Positions 54,417 through 63,954 of a stretch of 64,000 bases of DNA are shown here, in pieces. Where the stretch lies: contig NZ_BAABWE010000005.1 of the NCBI RefSeq assembly GCF_040371755.1, positions 170,028-234,027 of the forward strand, given 5' to 3'. The notes below the pieces were generated by a model. That model was not told the origin of the DNA. It ran no database searches and was given only the letters and a program-made list of their open reading frames with translations. The position numbers were made by a program, and so were the translations under genes. The stretch's first letter is position 1. Each line of letters begins with the position of its first letter. The DNA is from Bermanella sp040371755 (lineage in GTDB: Bacteria; Pseudomonadota; Gammaproteobacteria; Pseudomonadales; Oceanobacteraceae).

Positions 54417-55598
54417 CTATTGAATAATTGAAAGTGTATCTTGGGCGATCATTAATTCTTCATTGGTGGCAACCACTAGTGATAGGGTGCTGTCTTGAGT
54501 GGTGATTTGGCCAATGTGGTTGCCGTTAGTTTGATTCAATTCGCCGTCAATTTCAAAGCCCAAAATGGTTAGGTGCTCTAATACCAATGAGCGAGTAAGA
54601 CGGTCATTTTCACCTATGCCCCCTGTAAAAATCAGCGCATCGATTTTGGGCAGAGAAACCGCTAAGGCGCCAAGGTAGCGGGCAATCTTAAACGCAAATA
54701 CTTCAATGGCTAGGTTTGCCTGAATGTGTCCTTGTTGCGCAGCTTGTTGAATTTCACGCATATCGTTACTTAAGCCTGATAGCCCTAATAAGCCGCTTTG
54801 TTTGTTAAGAATGCTCATAATATCAGCTAATGGCAGATTTAAGCGTTCACATAAAAAAGGCAATAATCCGGGGTCAAGGTCACCACTTCGGGTGCCCATA
54901 GCGAGCCCCTCTAAGGGGGTTAATCCCATTGATGTATCAACGCTCTGTCCGTTTCTAACCGCACATGCACTGCAGCCATTGCCTAAATGTGCAATCAAAA
55001 AATGGCACTCTTCTGCGGGCTTGTTTAATCGTGTAGCCGCTTCTTGGCTCACATAACGATAACTTGTGCCATGAAAGCCATAGCGACGAACACCGTGTTG
55101 TTGATAGTGCTCATAAGGTAGAGCATATAAAAAGGCACTTTCGCCCAATGTTTGATGGAAAGCAGTATCAAACACGGCTACTTGAGGTATCTCGGGCAGC
55201 AGTGAGAATATGGCTTTCATACCTAGAATATTTACTGGATTGTGCAGTGGAGCTAAATGACTCAAGGACTCCAACTTGGCTAAACTCTCTTGCTGAATTA
55301 ATTGAGACTTACTGAAAGCTTCGCCACCATGTACAACACGGTGACCCACGCCAAGTAATGTATTCAGAAGTTGATTGTCCGCGAGCACTTGGATAACAGC
55401 CGCAATAGCGCCTTGGTGAGTGTTATCGGCTAGGGATTGTGCCTGTTTTGATTGATTTAATTCGTAGTCTAAGTGTGCTTGTGGGCTATTGAGGCGATCG
55501 GCTAAACCCTGCAAAACAAAGGTGTCGGTTGATGGCTGGATAACCGCAAATTTTAATGAAGAGCTCCCACAATTTAGGACTAAAATATTTTGCGGCAT
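54417..55598 (-). CDS. ackA: Acetate kinase
   Basis: AckA makes ATP and acetate from acetyl phosphate. The 393-aa protein has NCGSSSLKFAV at the N-terminus, HRVVHGGEAF, VFDTAFHQT, the catalytic RYGFHGTSYRYV, HLGNGCSACAV and FTGGIGENDR. Gene order is ackA then pta. ATP-binding and catalytic residues are intact. Confidence 0.97.
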   Translation of the reverse strand: MPQNILVLNCGSSSLKFAVIQPSTDTFVLQGLADRLNSPQAHLDYELNQSKQAQSLADNTHQGAIAAVIQVLADNQLLNTLLGVGHRVVHGGEAFSKSQLIQQESLAKLESLSHLAPLHNPVNILGMKAIFSLLPEIPQVAVFDTAFHQTLGESAFLYALPYEHYQQHGVRRYGFHGTSYRYVSQEAATRLNKPAEECHFLIAHLGNGCSACAVRNGQSVDTSMGLTPLEGLAMGTRSGDLDPGLLPFLCERLNLPLADIMSILNKQSGLLGLSGLSNDMREIQQAAQQGHIQANLAIEVFAFKIARYLGALAVSLPKIDALIFTGGIGENDRLTRSLVLEHLTILGFEIDGELNQTNGNHIGQITTQDSTLSLVVATNEELMIAQDTLSIIQ

Positions 55599-55626
55599 AG
55601 TGACAATTCATTCCTTTAACTGATGG

Positions 55627-55974
55627 TTAAGAGGCTTGCATGTGTAGCGGTGCTCGAATAGAGGCGGGCATGCCTAGCTCAATGGCTTTTAAAATTGTAA
55701 TCGCTTCACGATATGGTTGTTTGTCAGGACGTTCAAGTACAAAGCGTACTTGGGTTTGATAGTGAGGGCCGCAGCGTTCGCAATTTTCAACTCGGGCACT
55801 GACTTCACGGATAGTATGAGTGCCTTGTGCGATATTAATTAATATCAACTGATCAGGTTTCAATTTGCATCGGCTATTAAAGGTCACATTAAACCGATTG
55901 AATTTAATAATTTGGGCATTGACCGCTTTTTTAGGGCGACCCAACCAACCTAGCATGTTGACAGTGAGTTCCAT
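55627..55974 (-). CDS. Hypothetical protein, possibly PilZ-like
   Basis: A 115-aa protein rich in beta strands; not recognised. The pattern FNVTFNSRCKLKPDQLILINI ... VSARVENCERCGPHYQTQVRF recalls a PilZ-like barrel, but the RxxxR and D/NxSxxG cyclic-di-GMP residues are missing, so binding is not supported. CERC may be a metal or disulphide pair. It lies upstream of ackA on the same strand. Confidence 0.6.
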   Translation of the reverse strand: MELTVNMLGWLGRPKKAVNAQIIKFNRFNVTFNSRCKLKPDQLILINIAQGTHTIREVSARVENCERCGPHYQTQVRFVLERPDKQPYREAITILKAIELGMPASIRAPLHMQAS

Positions 55975-56036
55975 ATTGTCGCCTCCATGTGATGTATTTG
56001 TTACATTTTAGCCTATTAATGAATTAAATAGAGTAA

Positions 56037-56375
56037 TTAACCACCACTTTGCTTGGCATTGTGGCCTAATTCTTCCAGATATTTCACACTTTGCTCGGCT
56101 AGGTCCCCTTGAAGTTCAATATTCCAATTTTTAACAGCGCCACCACAGCCAAAACGTTTTTTGACCTTTTTACACAAATCACTTAATACTTTCTTGTCAC
56201 CTTGAAGACCACTAATAACCGTAACGGTTTTACCTGCGCGGCCTTTTTTTTCCCGTTGCACTCGTATCACACCATCATTTTCTGGTGCTTGTTTTGCTTG
56301 GCAGCAGCATTGATTAATTGGGTACTCGCAGCCTTCACATAAGCGGCCGCTTTCAGTGGAATAAACCAGTGCCAT
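56037..56375 (-). CDS. yciH: SUI1/eIF1-like translation factor
   Basis: A 112-aa protein with an N-terminal zinc-ribbon-like cysteine cluster (LCEGCEYPINQCCC, about 12-25) and the SUI1 domain (about 35-108): TVISGLQGDKKVLSDLCKKV, RFGCGGAVKNWNIELQGD and YLEELGH. It matches E. coli YciH, which is related to eIF1 and affects start-codon selection. It is not clustered with translation genes here. Confidence 0.92.
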   Translation of the reverse strand: MALVYSTESGRLCEGCEYPINQCCCQAKQAPENDGVIRVQREKKGRAGKTVTVISGLQGDKKVLSDLCKKVKKRFGCGGAVKNWNIELQGDLAEQSVKYLEELGHNAKQSGG

Positions 56376-56577
56376 GAGAGCCTCTGTTTAAAATATGTTC
56401 AAATTTATGGCGTGTATTGTAGTATGTTTAAAGAAACTAGGTAAGTATTTCATTTTCTTAGATTTTTTTATTATTAGGTAGGGGTTAGCGTATTCTTCAC
56501 TTACTCTTTTGGGGTAAAGTACGGCTCGTAATAACTCACCCTCCACATTGCTTTACCTGCTTTATATAGGAACGTGC

Positions 56578-57477
56578 ATGGATTCGCTTAGCAAGTATAA
56601 GGATAAAGGCTTTAGCGTATACCTAGAAATGGGAGACGCTCAATTAGCCCGACCGATAACACAATGGGTAAAAGATTGTGCTGGCCTTGTACAAGTACCT
56701 TCGAGCGAACTGGCAGATTTCCAGATTTGGGATTGGCCAGCGTTTGAATACCATAAACAATTAGGGGAACCACTGCCCTGTGAGTTGGTTGTAATCGAAA
56801 AAGATTACTTACCCTATAAAGAGCAGGCGGTTTTGATTCACGGTGCTCAGTTTTTCACCTATCCGGATGAAGTTGACTTACTGCTGTTAAGACTTTCGAC
56901 GCATATTCAGCGATTAACGTATGTTCAAGCATTAGAAAGCTTATCTGTTTCGGATGCTTTGACGGGATTATTTAATCGCCGAAAATTTGATCAAGAATTA
57001 GACATTGCTTGGCGTCAAGGTAAGCGTCAGAAGTCGCAATGCAGCTTGTTACTCATTGATGTGGATTTTTTCAAACGATTTAATGATAGCTATGGCCATC
57101 TAGCTGGGGACCAGTGTTTACGGGAATTAGCACAGGTATTTCAAGCCTCTGCAGTGCGCCCACATGACGTGGTAGCTAGAATTGGCGGAGAAGAGTTTGC
57201 GGTAATATTGCCTGATACACCTTTATTGGGCGCTCAGTTCGTAGCGAATCAAATTATTGAAGCTGTTTTCGAAAAAAATATTCTTAATGACGATACTCCC
57301 CTTGGCCGAGTATCCGTCAGTATCGGTATTGCCTGTGTGCTGCCAAATGATACTCGCAATCTAAGCCAGTGGCAGAAAAACGCAGATGATGCACTCTATA
57401 ACGCAAAAGAAAACGGTCGTAATCAAGCAAAATGGGATGCAAGTGCTAGCAAGAAGTTAGACGCTGAAATCTTTTAG
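56578..57477 (+). CDS. Soluble diguanylate cyclase
   Basis: A 299-aa protein without membrane segments. The N-terminal 115 residues are an unrecognised alpha/beta domain, perhaps a divergent receiver. The GGDEF domain (about 122-290) has DALTGLFNRR, DVDFFKRFNDSYGHLAGD and the active loop RIGGEEF (203-207), with inhibitory site RPHD (194-197), so feedback control is expected. The ATG at 56578 has AGGA about 8 bases upstream; a longer frame from 56548 adds ten residues without support. Confidence 0.93.
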   Translation: MDSLSKYKDKGFSVYLEMGDAQLARPITQWVKDCAGLVQVPSSELADFQIWDWPAFEYHKQLGEPLPCELVVIEKDYLPYKEQAVLIHGAQFFTYPDEVDLLLLRLSTHIQRLTYVQALESLSVSDALTGLFNRRKFDQELDIAWRQGKRQKSQCSLLLIDVDFFKRFNDSYGHLAGDQCLRELAQVFQASAVRPHDVVARIGGEEFAVILPDTPLLGAQFVANQIIEAVFEKNILNDDTPLGRVSVSIGIACVLPNDTRNLSQWQKNADDALYNAKENGRNQAKWDASASKKLDAEIF

Positions 57478-57479
57478 CG

Positions 57480-57806
57480 TTAATGTGAAAATACTTCCAT
57501 AGCCTGAGCAAATAGAGGCTTAAGGTTGGCCTCAGTACGGGTGCGTAGCACCGAACTTTTCAGTAGGTGATCTAAATTATTTAAGGTTTCTAAGACGGTA
57601 TTGTCTTGGTAGGCAATGATTTCATATTCATAGTGATGATCCTGCACAGAAACCTTGGTCAGTTCAGTTAACTCTGTTTGTAGTAACCGTACGGCATTAA
57701 AGCATTGGTTCTTCAAGTCCATGGTGCTGCATTCCCAATATACGTCTTCTAAAACAGCTAATAGCTCTTCAATAAACACGGTTGCTTGAGAAATACTGAT
57801 GCTCAT
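57480..57806 (-). CDS. Hypothetical helical protein
   Basis: A 108-aa acidic, helical protein without signal peptide, not recognised. It converges with the GGDEF gene, with 2 bases between the stops. Residues about 5-30 and 75-105 look like amphipathic helices. Confidence 0.65.
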   Translation of the reverse strand: MSISISQATVFIEELLAVLEDVYWECSTMDLKNQCFNAVRLLQTELTELTKVSVQDHHYEYEIIAYQDNTVLETLNNLDHLLKSSVLRTRTEANLKPLFAQAMEVFSH

Positions 57807-57888
57807 TTGGTGGGCTCTATATCGTTTGTGATGTCTTTCAGTCTAGCCTGCTTTTGCCATCTTGGTAGGTTGCCGGTCCATTTTTAGG

Positions 57889-58149
57889 CTACTTTTTAGG
57901 CTTGTTTCGTATATAGAGGGTTTTTAAGGCTTTTGCGATAAGCTTGCCGTTATCATTGACCACATCAACTTCAAATTGAGCCTGAGTTACTTCAAAGTGG
58001 GTGGTTACAGTGCCTGTTCTAGGACTAATAACCCCTATCTGAGCTGATTTATCCCACCCAATGTACTCTTTTCGTAACTGGATCATGACCAGTAGTATAA
58101 GAAAAGGGTCAACTATGAAGTTCAAGCTGTCACCAAAATGAGTGCCCAC
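57889..58149 (-). pseudogene. Truncated hot-dog (DUF4442-like) protein
   Basis: An 86-codon frame that resembles the middle and end of DUF4442/thioesterase-like hot-dog proteins: THFGDSLNFIVDPFLILLVMIQL, EYIGWDKSAQIGVISPRTGTV and a final strand LIAKALKTLYIRNK. Relatives are about 150 aa; here the N-terminal helix and strand are missing, and some twenty residues between the two C-terminal strands appear deleted in frame. It is more likely a remnant than a working enzyme. The family link is from memory. Confidence 0.5.
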
Positions 58150-58256
58150 ATAGTTTTTATTGTACTAGCGAAGGGCATATGTACGGGCGCACTTGAGAAG
58201 TCATAGGCTAGATGTTTTATTTTGACCCCGCACCTCGGTAGGGGCCATTACTTTAA

Positions 58257-59063
58257 TTAAGCCTTCACTTGGGAGCTTTGCACCACTCCTTCAGCGTGCT
58301 TAGGGTGATTATATGGCTGATTCAAAATGGATTGGATATTTTGCTGGCTGTGAGCTGCCATGACTTTTCTATTTAATTTTGAGGCATCCATAGCAGGTAA
58401 AAAATGCACATGGGCAATGGTTTTGCGTTCAAATAGAAGCGCCATAATGCTCATAAAAATACCGTCATCATCAATAAATGGTGTAGTTTGGCTGATGTTT
58501 TTTTTATGATTCCAATATCGAATGGCCACAGGCTGAACAAAACTTTTTTCCCGTACGGCTACTTCGAACATCATCGGTCGAAATGTATTAGTTTTAACTC
58601 CAATGGTTGTCGTACCTTCTGGAAATACCATTAGGTTATCACCATCTTGTATGTGTCTTTGTGCATTAGGTAATGAACGATAAACCTGAAACTTATTATC
58701 TCGACGAATAAATACCGTACCCAGTAGTTGTGCTAATAATCCAAGTATCGGCCAGTTTTTAACCTCTGACTTAGCAATAAAGCGCAGACGAGGTGCAGGC
58801 ATAAATAGCAGGGCATCTAACCAAGATATATGGTTTGAAACGAAAATCCTCGCATTTTTATCCACTTGGCCAATGTAATGTACTTCCACGTGCAAGCACA
58901 CCAGCAATAAACGACATAAGTGGCGTTGACAGATTTCAATCATTTCTTTGCGCTTAACCTCATTGTTAATCACTAAGTAAATGATAATGGCATTAAACAT
59001 CATGATTACTAATGTCATAAAGCCAATAACCACACGTATCGGCGCTGTCAGAATAGTTAGCAT
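58257..59063 (-). CDS. olsA: PlsC-type acyltransferase, probable lyso-ornithine-lipid acyltransferase
   Basis: A 268-aa membrane acyltransferase with one or two N-terminal hydrophobic helices (about 8-32) and the motif SNHISWLDALLF (H-x4-D, about 90-101), then RFIAKSEVKNWPILG, FIRRDNK and VFPEGTTT. It directly follows (12 bases) a GNAT-like N-acyltransferase of OlsB type, which makes lyso-ornithine lipid, so the second acylation by this OlsA-like enzyme is likely. If not, it is a phosphatidate-forming PlsC. Confidence 0.75.
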   Translation of the reverse strand: MLTILTAPIRVVIGFMTLVIMMFNAIIIYLVINNEVKRKEMIEICQRHLCRLLLVCLHVEVHYIGQVDKNARIFVSNHISWLDALLFMPAPRLRFIAKSEVKNWPILGLLAQLLGTVFIRRDNKFQVYRSLPNAQRHIQDGDNLMVFPEGTTTIGVKTNTFRPMMFEVAVREKSFVQPVAIRYWNHKKNISQTTPFIDDDGIFMSIMALLFERKTIAHVHFLPAMDASKLNRKVMAAHSQQNIQSILNQPYNHPKHAEGVVQSSQVKA

Positions 59064-59075
59064 GGCAAGTCCTTT

Positions 59076-59828
59076 TTATGCACGCAAGAAGTGTTTCAAA
59101 TAACGCATATTGATGTTTTCTTTTTCTAATAAAACCATTACATCTGCCACGTTGAACGCCTTATCCCAGTGGGCTTCACCACAAACTTTACAGCCCATGC
59201 GTAGGTAGGCTTTTAGTAATGCTGGTACAAGATGTTTACCGTCCATGTCATTTTGTACTTGTGGCAAGGTGTGTTTTGGAATAACGCGCTTAGAGGCATC
59301 GGTGAAATGTTTGGTTCTTAGGTAGTCAATGACTGCAAGAGTCTGGCGAGAACCATTAATGAATGGGATGCTGGCACAACCAATCAAGCAATCAATATTA
59401 TGCTCCAACATGAACTGACCGATTTGCCCCCACAACAATGCAATGGCACTTCCGCTTCTATGATCATCGCTTACACAGGTGCGGCCAATTTCCATATAAC
59501 GTTTTGATTCATCCATAATACCGTCAAGCTTGAATTCACCAGCGGTGTAAAATCCATTATGCTGACGCGCCATATCACTGGTGATGATGCGGCTATATGC
59601 CACCACTCTTTGTGAATGCTGTTCTTTTACTACCAAGTGATAACAATACTCATCAAACTCATCTTTATCGATGCCTGGTTCTTCAGAGTGAAGTTCGGCA
59701 CCAAATTCCTGAGTAAACACCTGATGGCGTAATTCAAATGCGCTTTGAATATCCATCGGGTCATTAGTGATGTGAGCGCTCAGTGACACTTCCTGTGTAA
59801 TTGGTTGTAACTTAGCTGCTTGATTCAT
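59076..59828 (-). CDS. olsB: OlsB-like ornithine N-acyltransferase (GNAT fold)
   Basis: A 250-aa acyltransferase of the hemolysin-type/OlsB family that attaches a 3-hydroxyacyl chain from acyl-ACP to ornithine. FELRHQVFTQEFGAE near residue 35, DEYCYHLVV, EIGRTCVSDDHRSGSAIALLWG and the C-terminal LVPALLKAYLRMGCKVCGEA are the family pattern. The ATG at 59828 has AGGAG about 8 bases upstream; the frame runs to 59900 but the added residues are not conserved-looking. It is first in a pair with the PlsC-type gene. Confidence 0.8.
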   Translation of the reverse strand: MNQAAKLQPITQEVSLSAHITNDPMDIQSAFELRHQVFTQEFGAELHSEEPGIDKDEFDEYCYHLVVKEQHSQRVVAYSRIITSDMARQHNGFYTAGEFKLDGIMDESKRYMEIGRTCVSDDHRSGSAIALLWGQIGQFMLEHNIDCLIGCASIPFINGSRQTLAVIDYLRTKHFTDASKRVIPKHTLPQVQNDMDGKHLVPALLKAYLRMGCKVCGEAHWDKAFNVADVMVLLEKENINMRYLKHFLRA

Positions 59829-59973
59829 GTTGATGCTCCTGTAACGTTTTAAGCAAATTAAGCTGATCAAATGACAACCAAGTGACAAAGCTTTTACCAT
59901 TTGATGACGGCTAAACCAGAGGTCTTGTTCTAGTATTAGAGAGGGGTACCTATTGGTGAGGTTTGGAGTGTTT

Positions 59974-60609
59974 ATGAGAGTACTAGCAGTACTGTTGAGC
60001 GTTATGTGGGCAACGGTATTGGTTGGAGCAGAAGTTTATTTACTACCGGCTCAACCGAGTAATAATCAAATTCAGCAGGTATTTGACCGAGAGCTGGCGC
60101 AAAATTTGTTGTTTCATAAGCCGTTTGACTTGCCAATTGAAGTGGAGCGTACACATAAGGCCATGATTAAAAGCCTAACGCCTTGGGTGCAACTTGGATT
60201 TGTTTCACAAGAAAAAACGCGATTTATGGCGGATAAGATCATGTACGGTGAACCCAGAGAAGTCAGCGTGGGTGGTTTTAAGTTTAGTTATAACCAAGAA
60301 AACCCTCTCGTCAGCGATCAAGGAATTTTCTACGGCCGTCCGAAAATGCATAAAATTTTTGAAGTGAGTCAGGTTGTTGATATATCTGGGGAATATTTTT
60401 GTGAAGTGTACCTTTCTTGGCATGCCGTTGATTTGCCCAAGTGGCTGGACAAAGTGAATCTTAAGAAGCGAGAGAATCGTATGTTGCGCAGAGCAAGAGA
60501 AAGTCAAAGTAGGCCATTTGAGAAACGTGTGCAATTAATAAACAAAGACGGGGAATGGCACTTATGGAGTGGCAGGGGAGAGAGAAAAGTTAAGCAGCAA
60601 CTATTTTAA
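59974..60609 (+). CDS. Exported hypothetical protein
   Basis: A 211-aa protein with a signal peptide (about 1-18, ending VGA) and a basic C-terminal region (about 160-200). The mature domain shows beta-rich stretches (VSQVVDISGEYFCEVYLSWHAVDLP). GGAGTG just before the ATG at 59974 supports that start over a GTG-like frame from 59953. Not recognised as a named family; it may be a periplasmic protein. It ends overlapping the convergent MAPEG-like gene by 4 bases. Confidence 0.7.
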   Translation: MRVLAVLLSVMWATVLVGAEVYLLPAQPSNNQIQQVFDRELAQNLLFHKPFDLPIEVERTHKAMIKSLTPWVQLGFVSQEKTRFMADKIMYGEPREVSVGGFKFSYNQENPLVSDQGIFYGRPKMHKIFEVSQVVDISGEYFCEVYLSWHAVDLPKWLDKVNLKKRENRMLRRARESQSRPFEKRVQLINKDGEWHLWSGRGERKVKQQLF

Positions 60610-60989
60610 ATACGAAAAAAATGAGGCCAGCATAGTAATAAATTGATCAGACCTAGCCCTACGATAAGAGCAATATGAGAAAAATTAGAGAAAAACTGAG
60701 CATATTTTGATTGGGTAACCATGCATCTTACTATCGTACTGATGAGTAATGTAGTACCAATACAATGTAGCCATAGTGCCAAGGCGCCATTTAATTCAGC
60801 CAAGCTGAACAGTATCATCAATAATAGAGTTAAATAGTTATAGTCATCGCGGTTATTCTTTGAAGTAGGCGAGATGGTTTTGTCGAATGAGTCAGAGTGA
60901 TTAGTAGAATCACGGTCGGATAATGTTCGATAAAGCATGACGAACACTATTAAAACAGAATAAACTGTCACTATAGGTAAGAAAGGCAT
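60606..60989 (-). CDS. MAPEG-like membrane protein
   Basis: A 127-aa protein with four hydrophobic segments (about 3-20, 52-72, 75-92, 103-122). The pattern MPFLPIVTVYSVLIVFVML ... LLLMILFSLAELNGALALWLH matches the MAPEG family, membrane proteins related to microsomal glutathione transferases. The usual basic loop with RVxxxR is replaced by a long polar insert (about 25-48), so enzyme activity is uncertain. Confidence 0.72.
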   Translation of the reverse strand: MPFLPIVTVYSVLIVFVMLYRTLSDRDSTNHSDSFDKTISPTSKNNRDDYNYLTLLLMILFSLAELNGALALWLHCIGTTLLISTIVRCMVTQSKYAQFFSNFSHIALIVGLGLINLLLCWPHFFRI

Positions 60990-61109
60990 TAATTACTCGT
61001 TTTTCATAACTATTGGTAATAATATTATTTATACAAATTTAGCTTAAACCATAGCTATCGAAGGTAGTGTTAACTATACCTAAAGGATAGCTAAGTTTGG
61101 TGGGATCAC

Positions 61110-63881
61110 GTGTCTTGGATTGATTTTTTATTAGTTTTTAGTCTTTTTGCGCAAATTGCCATTTTGTTTGTGGTGATTCATGCACGCCATAGATTTATCC
61201 CTTTTCTTGGAAAACCAGCCGTACTTCTTGTTGGAATTGGCTTTTTCTTTTTAATTTGTGCCCACGTTCTTCAACTAGCCTCTCATTTCAATTGGATAAA
61301 GGCAGGTGAAAGTTTGGACATAGTCGTTCAGACTTTGAGTTTTACTACCTTTTTATTCGCGATTTTATTCGCTTTTAATGTTTCGGAGAAAGTAGCAGGT
61401 AAACACGCAAATGCAAAACTTCGAGAGCATTGGTTACGTAAAGTTAATGAGAACATTCCAATAGCGATCATGGTAATGGACGGTGAAAGAATTATTTATA
61501 AAAATAATTTGTATGAGCAGCTGCAAATTCAGTATAAGAGTGACAATCCATTCGGTGAGCTAGACCTATCAAAAGATCAGCAAGAAATTTGGTTGCATAA
61601 CGAAAATGGTGATGGATTTGGTTATTGGATTAATAAATACAACATCACCAACACCAATAGTATTGCCTTTATCATTACAGATATCACCGCGGCAAAGATA
61701 CAAGGTAGCTTCATCCAAAAAATTGCTCAAGATTTAAACGCACAAAATAAAAATAACATCACAGAGATGACACGTTTAATTCATAGCTTTGCTCCTAGTT
61801 CAATCTTATTTGTAGGCGCATACAATGGGAATGACGAAGTATATGATTATATAACCCATGAAGGCGGTGCCAATATTCCAAAAGGTCGGTTTCATATTCA
61901 TCCGAGCATACTTCAAGATGATGATTGGAATTGGCATGCCAGTGATCAACTTAAATCACATCAAGTACCATCAATTGTAAAACACTCAGAACTATCAACA
62001 TTCTCAGTGCTGCCATTAAAAAGCGATTCAGGACAACCTCTAGGTATTATTTTACTAATCATTCCAGATTCTCTTGAGCGGGACTCATTAAGTGAAATAC
62101 TGTTAGATTTTTTAGCGATCTTTAGCTTACGAGTGAAATCTGAATTAGAGCATCAGAATGATAAAGAACTCCTAAAACAAAGCACTCAGCAATATAAAGC
62201 CATCATAGAAAGTAGCAACGAAGCTATTGTTGATTTGGTTGTTCATCCTAACGTGCATTTAGACGAAAGTGTTGATATGCAGTGGAACAGTTTAAAAGAG
62301 TATGCACAAATTACAGAAGTGAACTCTGTTTTTCTTGATTTCTTTCAATTAGAAAGCTTACCCAGCATAGAAAAATTCTTTTCTATAAAAAGCATTAAGC
62401 ACATGTTGCGATATGTACTTGAAAGCGGATTCAGCAGTGATGTAATTGAAGTGGCGCATCAAAAATCAGGGGGAGGTATCGCTTGGTTGAGCTGCAATGC
62501 CATGGCCGATATAGAAGATAGAAAAATTCGCCGTTTGTGGTTAATTATCCGTGATATTACAGACAGCAAAAACCATATACGACACCTAGAGCATGAAGCT
62601 CGTCACGACAAACTAACTGGCCTTGCCAATCGGTCTGCTCTGCATGATTATTTAGATGAAAAAATCGACCAAGCCAATCAGTTTGGTTTTGAGATGGCGC
62701 TATTGCTAATAGACCTCAACCGTTTTAAAGAAATAAATGATGCATTGGGTCATCACTATGGCGATGTATTATTGAAAAAAATAGAACCCAGAATTAGAGA
62801 TATAATTGCCAATAAACGTGGTTTTTTGGCTCGACTGGGGGGGGATGAATTTGCCATCGTTATCCCCGCAATGCAAAGTCAAAATGAGGTACAGGTCTTA
62901 GCGCAAGATATAGCCGCTAAACTTAAAGAGCCGTTTGACTTAGGTAAACTTAATGTTGAAATTGGCTGTTCCATGGGAGTAGCTTATTTCCCAAGTGACG
63001 CTGATGAAGCAAGCTCTTTAATACGCTGTGCTGATGTCGCCATGTATCAGGCTAAAAAAGTTAACTCACGAATTTTAGATTACCGTAATGAAATGGATCA
63101 AAATAGCCCAAGGCGGCTAGCATTAACGGTTGATATGAATAAAGGCCTTAGAAATGCTGAGTTCTTTTTAGTCTACCAACCAAAATTAGACTTAAACACA
63201 AACACGATACACTCAGCAGAGGCCTTGATTCGTTGGCAGCACTCGGAGCTAGGTTTAATTGCACCAAGTGAGTTTATCCCCCTAGCAGAAATGAGTGATG
63301 TCATTATAAATATGACCCACTGGGTAATCGATCAAGCCTTGGGGCAAATAAAAGAGTGGCAGTCCCAAGGAATTAACATAAAAACATCTGTGAATGTTTC
63401 TACACGAAACCTACTAGACGAAGATCTCCCTGAATTCATTAGAACCAAGTTAGAAGAATATCAGGTACCGGCACACTTGCTTGAAATTGAAATTACAGAA
63501 AGTGCATTAATGGTTGACCCCGAGCGAGCCTTAAACACATTAAAAAACATAAATGAAATGGGCGTGAGTATATCTGTAGATGACTTTGGTACAGGCTATT
63601 CCTCCTTTATCTATTTAAGGCAGCTACCAATAGACACCCTAAAAATAGACATCATGTTTGTAAGAAATATGTGTATCAGCCAGCAGGATGAAATTATCGT
63701 CAACTCAATTATCAACCTAGCGCACAACTTATCATTGACCGTTGTGGCAGAAGGGGCAGAGACATTTGCAACCGTTGAGAGATTGAGAGAGATGAACTGC
63801 AATTTAGTACAGGGTTACTACTTAAGTAAACCTGTCCCCGCCGATGAATTCATTGTCATCAAGCAAGCTTGGGGCGATTAA
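61110..63881 (+). CDS. Membrane GGDEF-EAL protein with PAS-like domains
   Basis: A 923-aa protein of cyclic di-GMP turnover. Three N-terminal membrane helices (about 5-23, 35-55, 72-90) form a small membrane sensor; a GAF/PAS-like region follows (about 100-500). The GGDEF domain (about 505-665) has DKLTGLANRS, and RLGGDEF is intact (about 577). The EAL domain (about 680-920) has EALIRWQ (EAL at about 704), EITESALM, VDDFGTGYSS and VAEGAE, so phosphodiesterase residues look complete. The start is GTG at 61110, with GTGGGA upstream. Confidence 0.93.
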   Translation: MSWIDFLLVFSLFAQIAILFVVIHARHRFIPFLGKPAVLLVGIGFFFLICAHVLQLASHFNWIKAGESLDIVVQTLSFTTFLFAILFAFNVSEKVAGKHANAKLREHWLRKVNENIPIAIMVMDGERIIYKNNLYEQLQIQYKSDNPFGELDLSKDQQEIWLHNENGDGFGYWINKYNITNTNSIAFIITDITAAKIQGSFIQKIAQDLNAQNKNNITEMTRLIHSFAPSSILFVGAYNGNDEVYDYITHEGGANIPKGRFHIHPSILQDDDWNWHASDQLKSHQVPSIVKHSELSTFSVLPLKSDSGQPLGIILLIIPDSLERDSLSEILLDFLAIFSLRVKSELEHQNDKELLKQSTQQYKAIIESSNEAIVDLVVHPNVHLDESVDMQWNSLKEYAQITEVNSVFLDFFQLESLPSIEKFFSIKSIKHMLRYVLESGFSSDVIEVAHQKSGGGIAWLSCNAMADIEDRKIRRLWLIIRDITDSKNHIRHLEHEARHDKLTGLANRSALHDYLDEKIDQANQFGFEMALLLIDLNRFKEINDALGHHYGDVLLKKIEPRIRDIIANKRGFLARLGGDEFAIVIPAMQSQNEVQVLAQDIAAKLKEPFDLGKLNVEIGCSMGVAYFPSDADEASSLIRCADVAMYQAKKVNSRILDYRNEMDQNSPRRLALTVDMNKGLRNAEFFLVYQPKLDLNTNTIHSAEALIRWQHSELGLIAPSEFIPLAEMSDVIINMTHWVIDQALGQIKEWQSQGINIKTSVNVSTRNLLDEDLPEFIRTKLEEYQVPAHLLEIEITESALMVDPERALNTLKNINEMGVSISVDDFGTGYSSFIYLRQLPIDTLKIDIMFVRNMCISQQDEIIVNSIINLAHNLSLTVVAEGAETFATVERLREMNCNLVQGYYLSKPVPADEFIVIKQAWGD

Positions 63882-63928
63882 TCTTCATGCATCCCCTCTG
63901 ATTATACGTATAGCCCCTGATTCAACGG

Positions 63929-63951
63929 CTTTTGTAAAACTTTTACAAAAG
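63929..63951. repeat. Perfect palindrome just upstream of a promoter
   Basis: CTTTTGTAAAA-C-TTTTACAAAAG: 11-base arms around one central base. It ends 3 bases before the -35 box at 63955, a place where a regulator could bind or where an UP-like element would lie. It could also terminate readthrough from the GGDEF-EAL gene, although no long T-run follows. Confidence 0.6.
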
Positions 63952-63954
63952 TGA

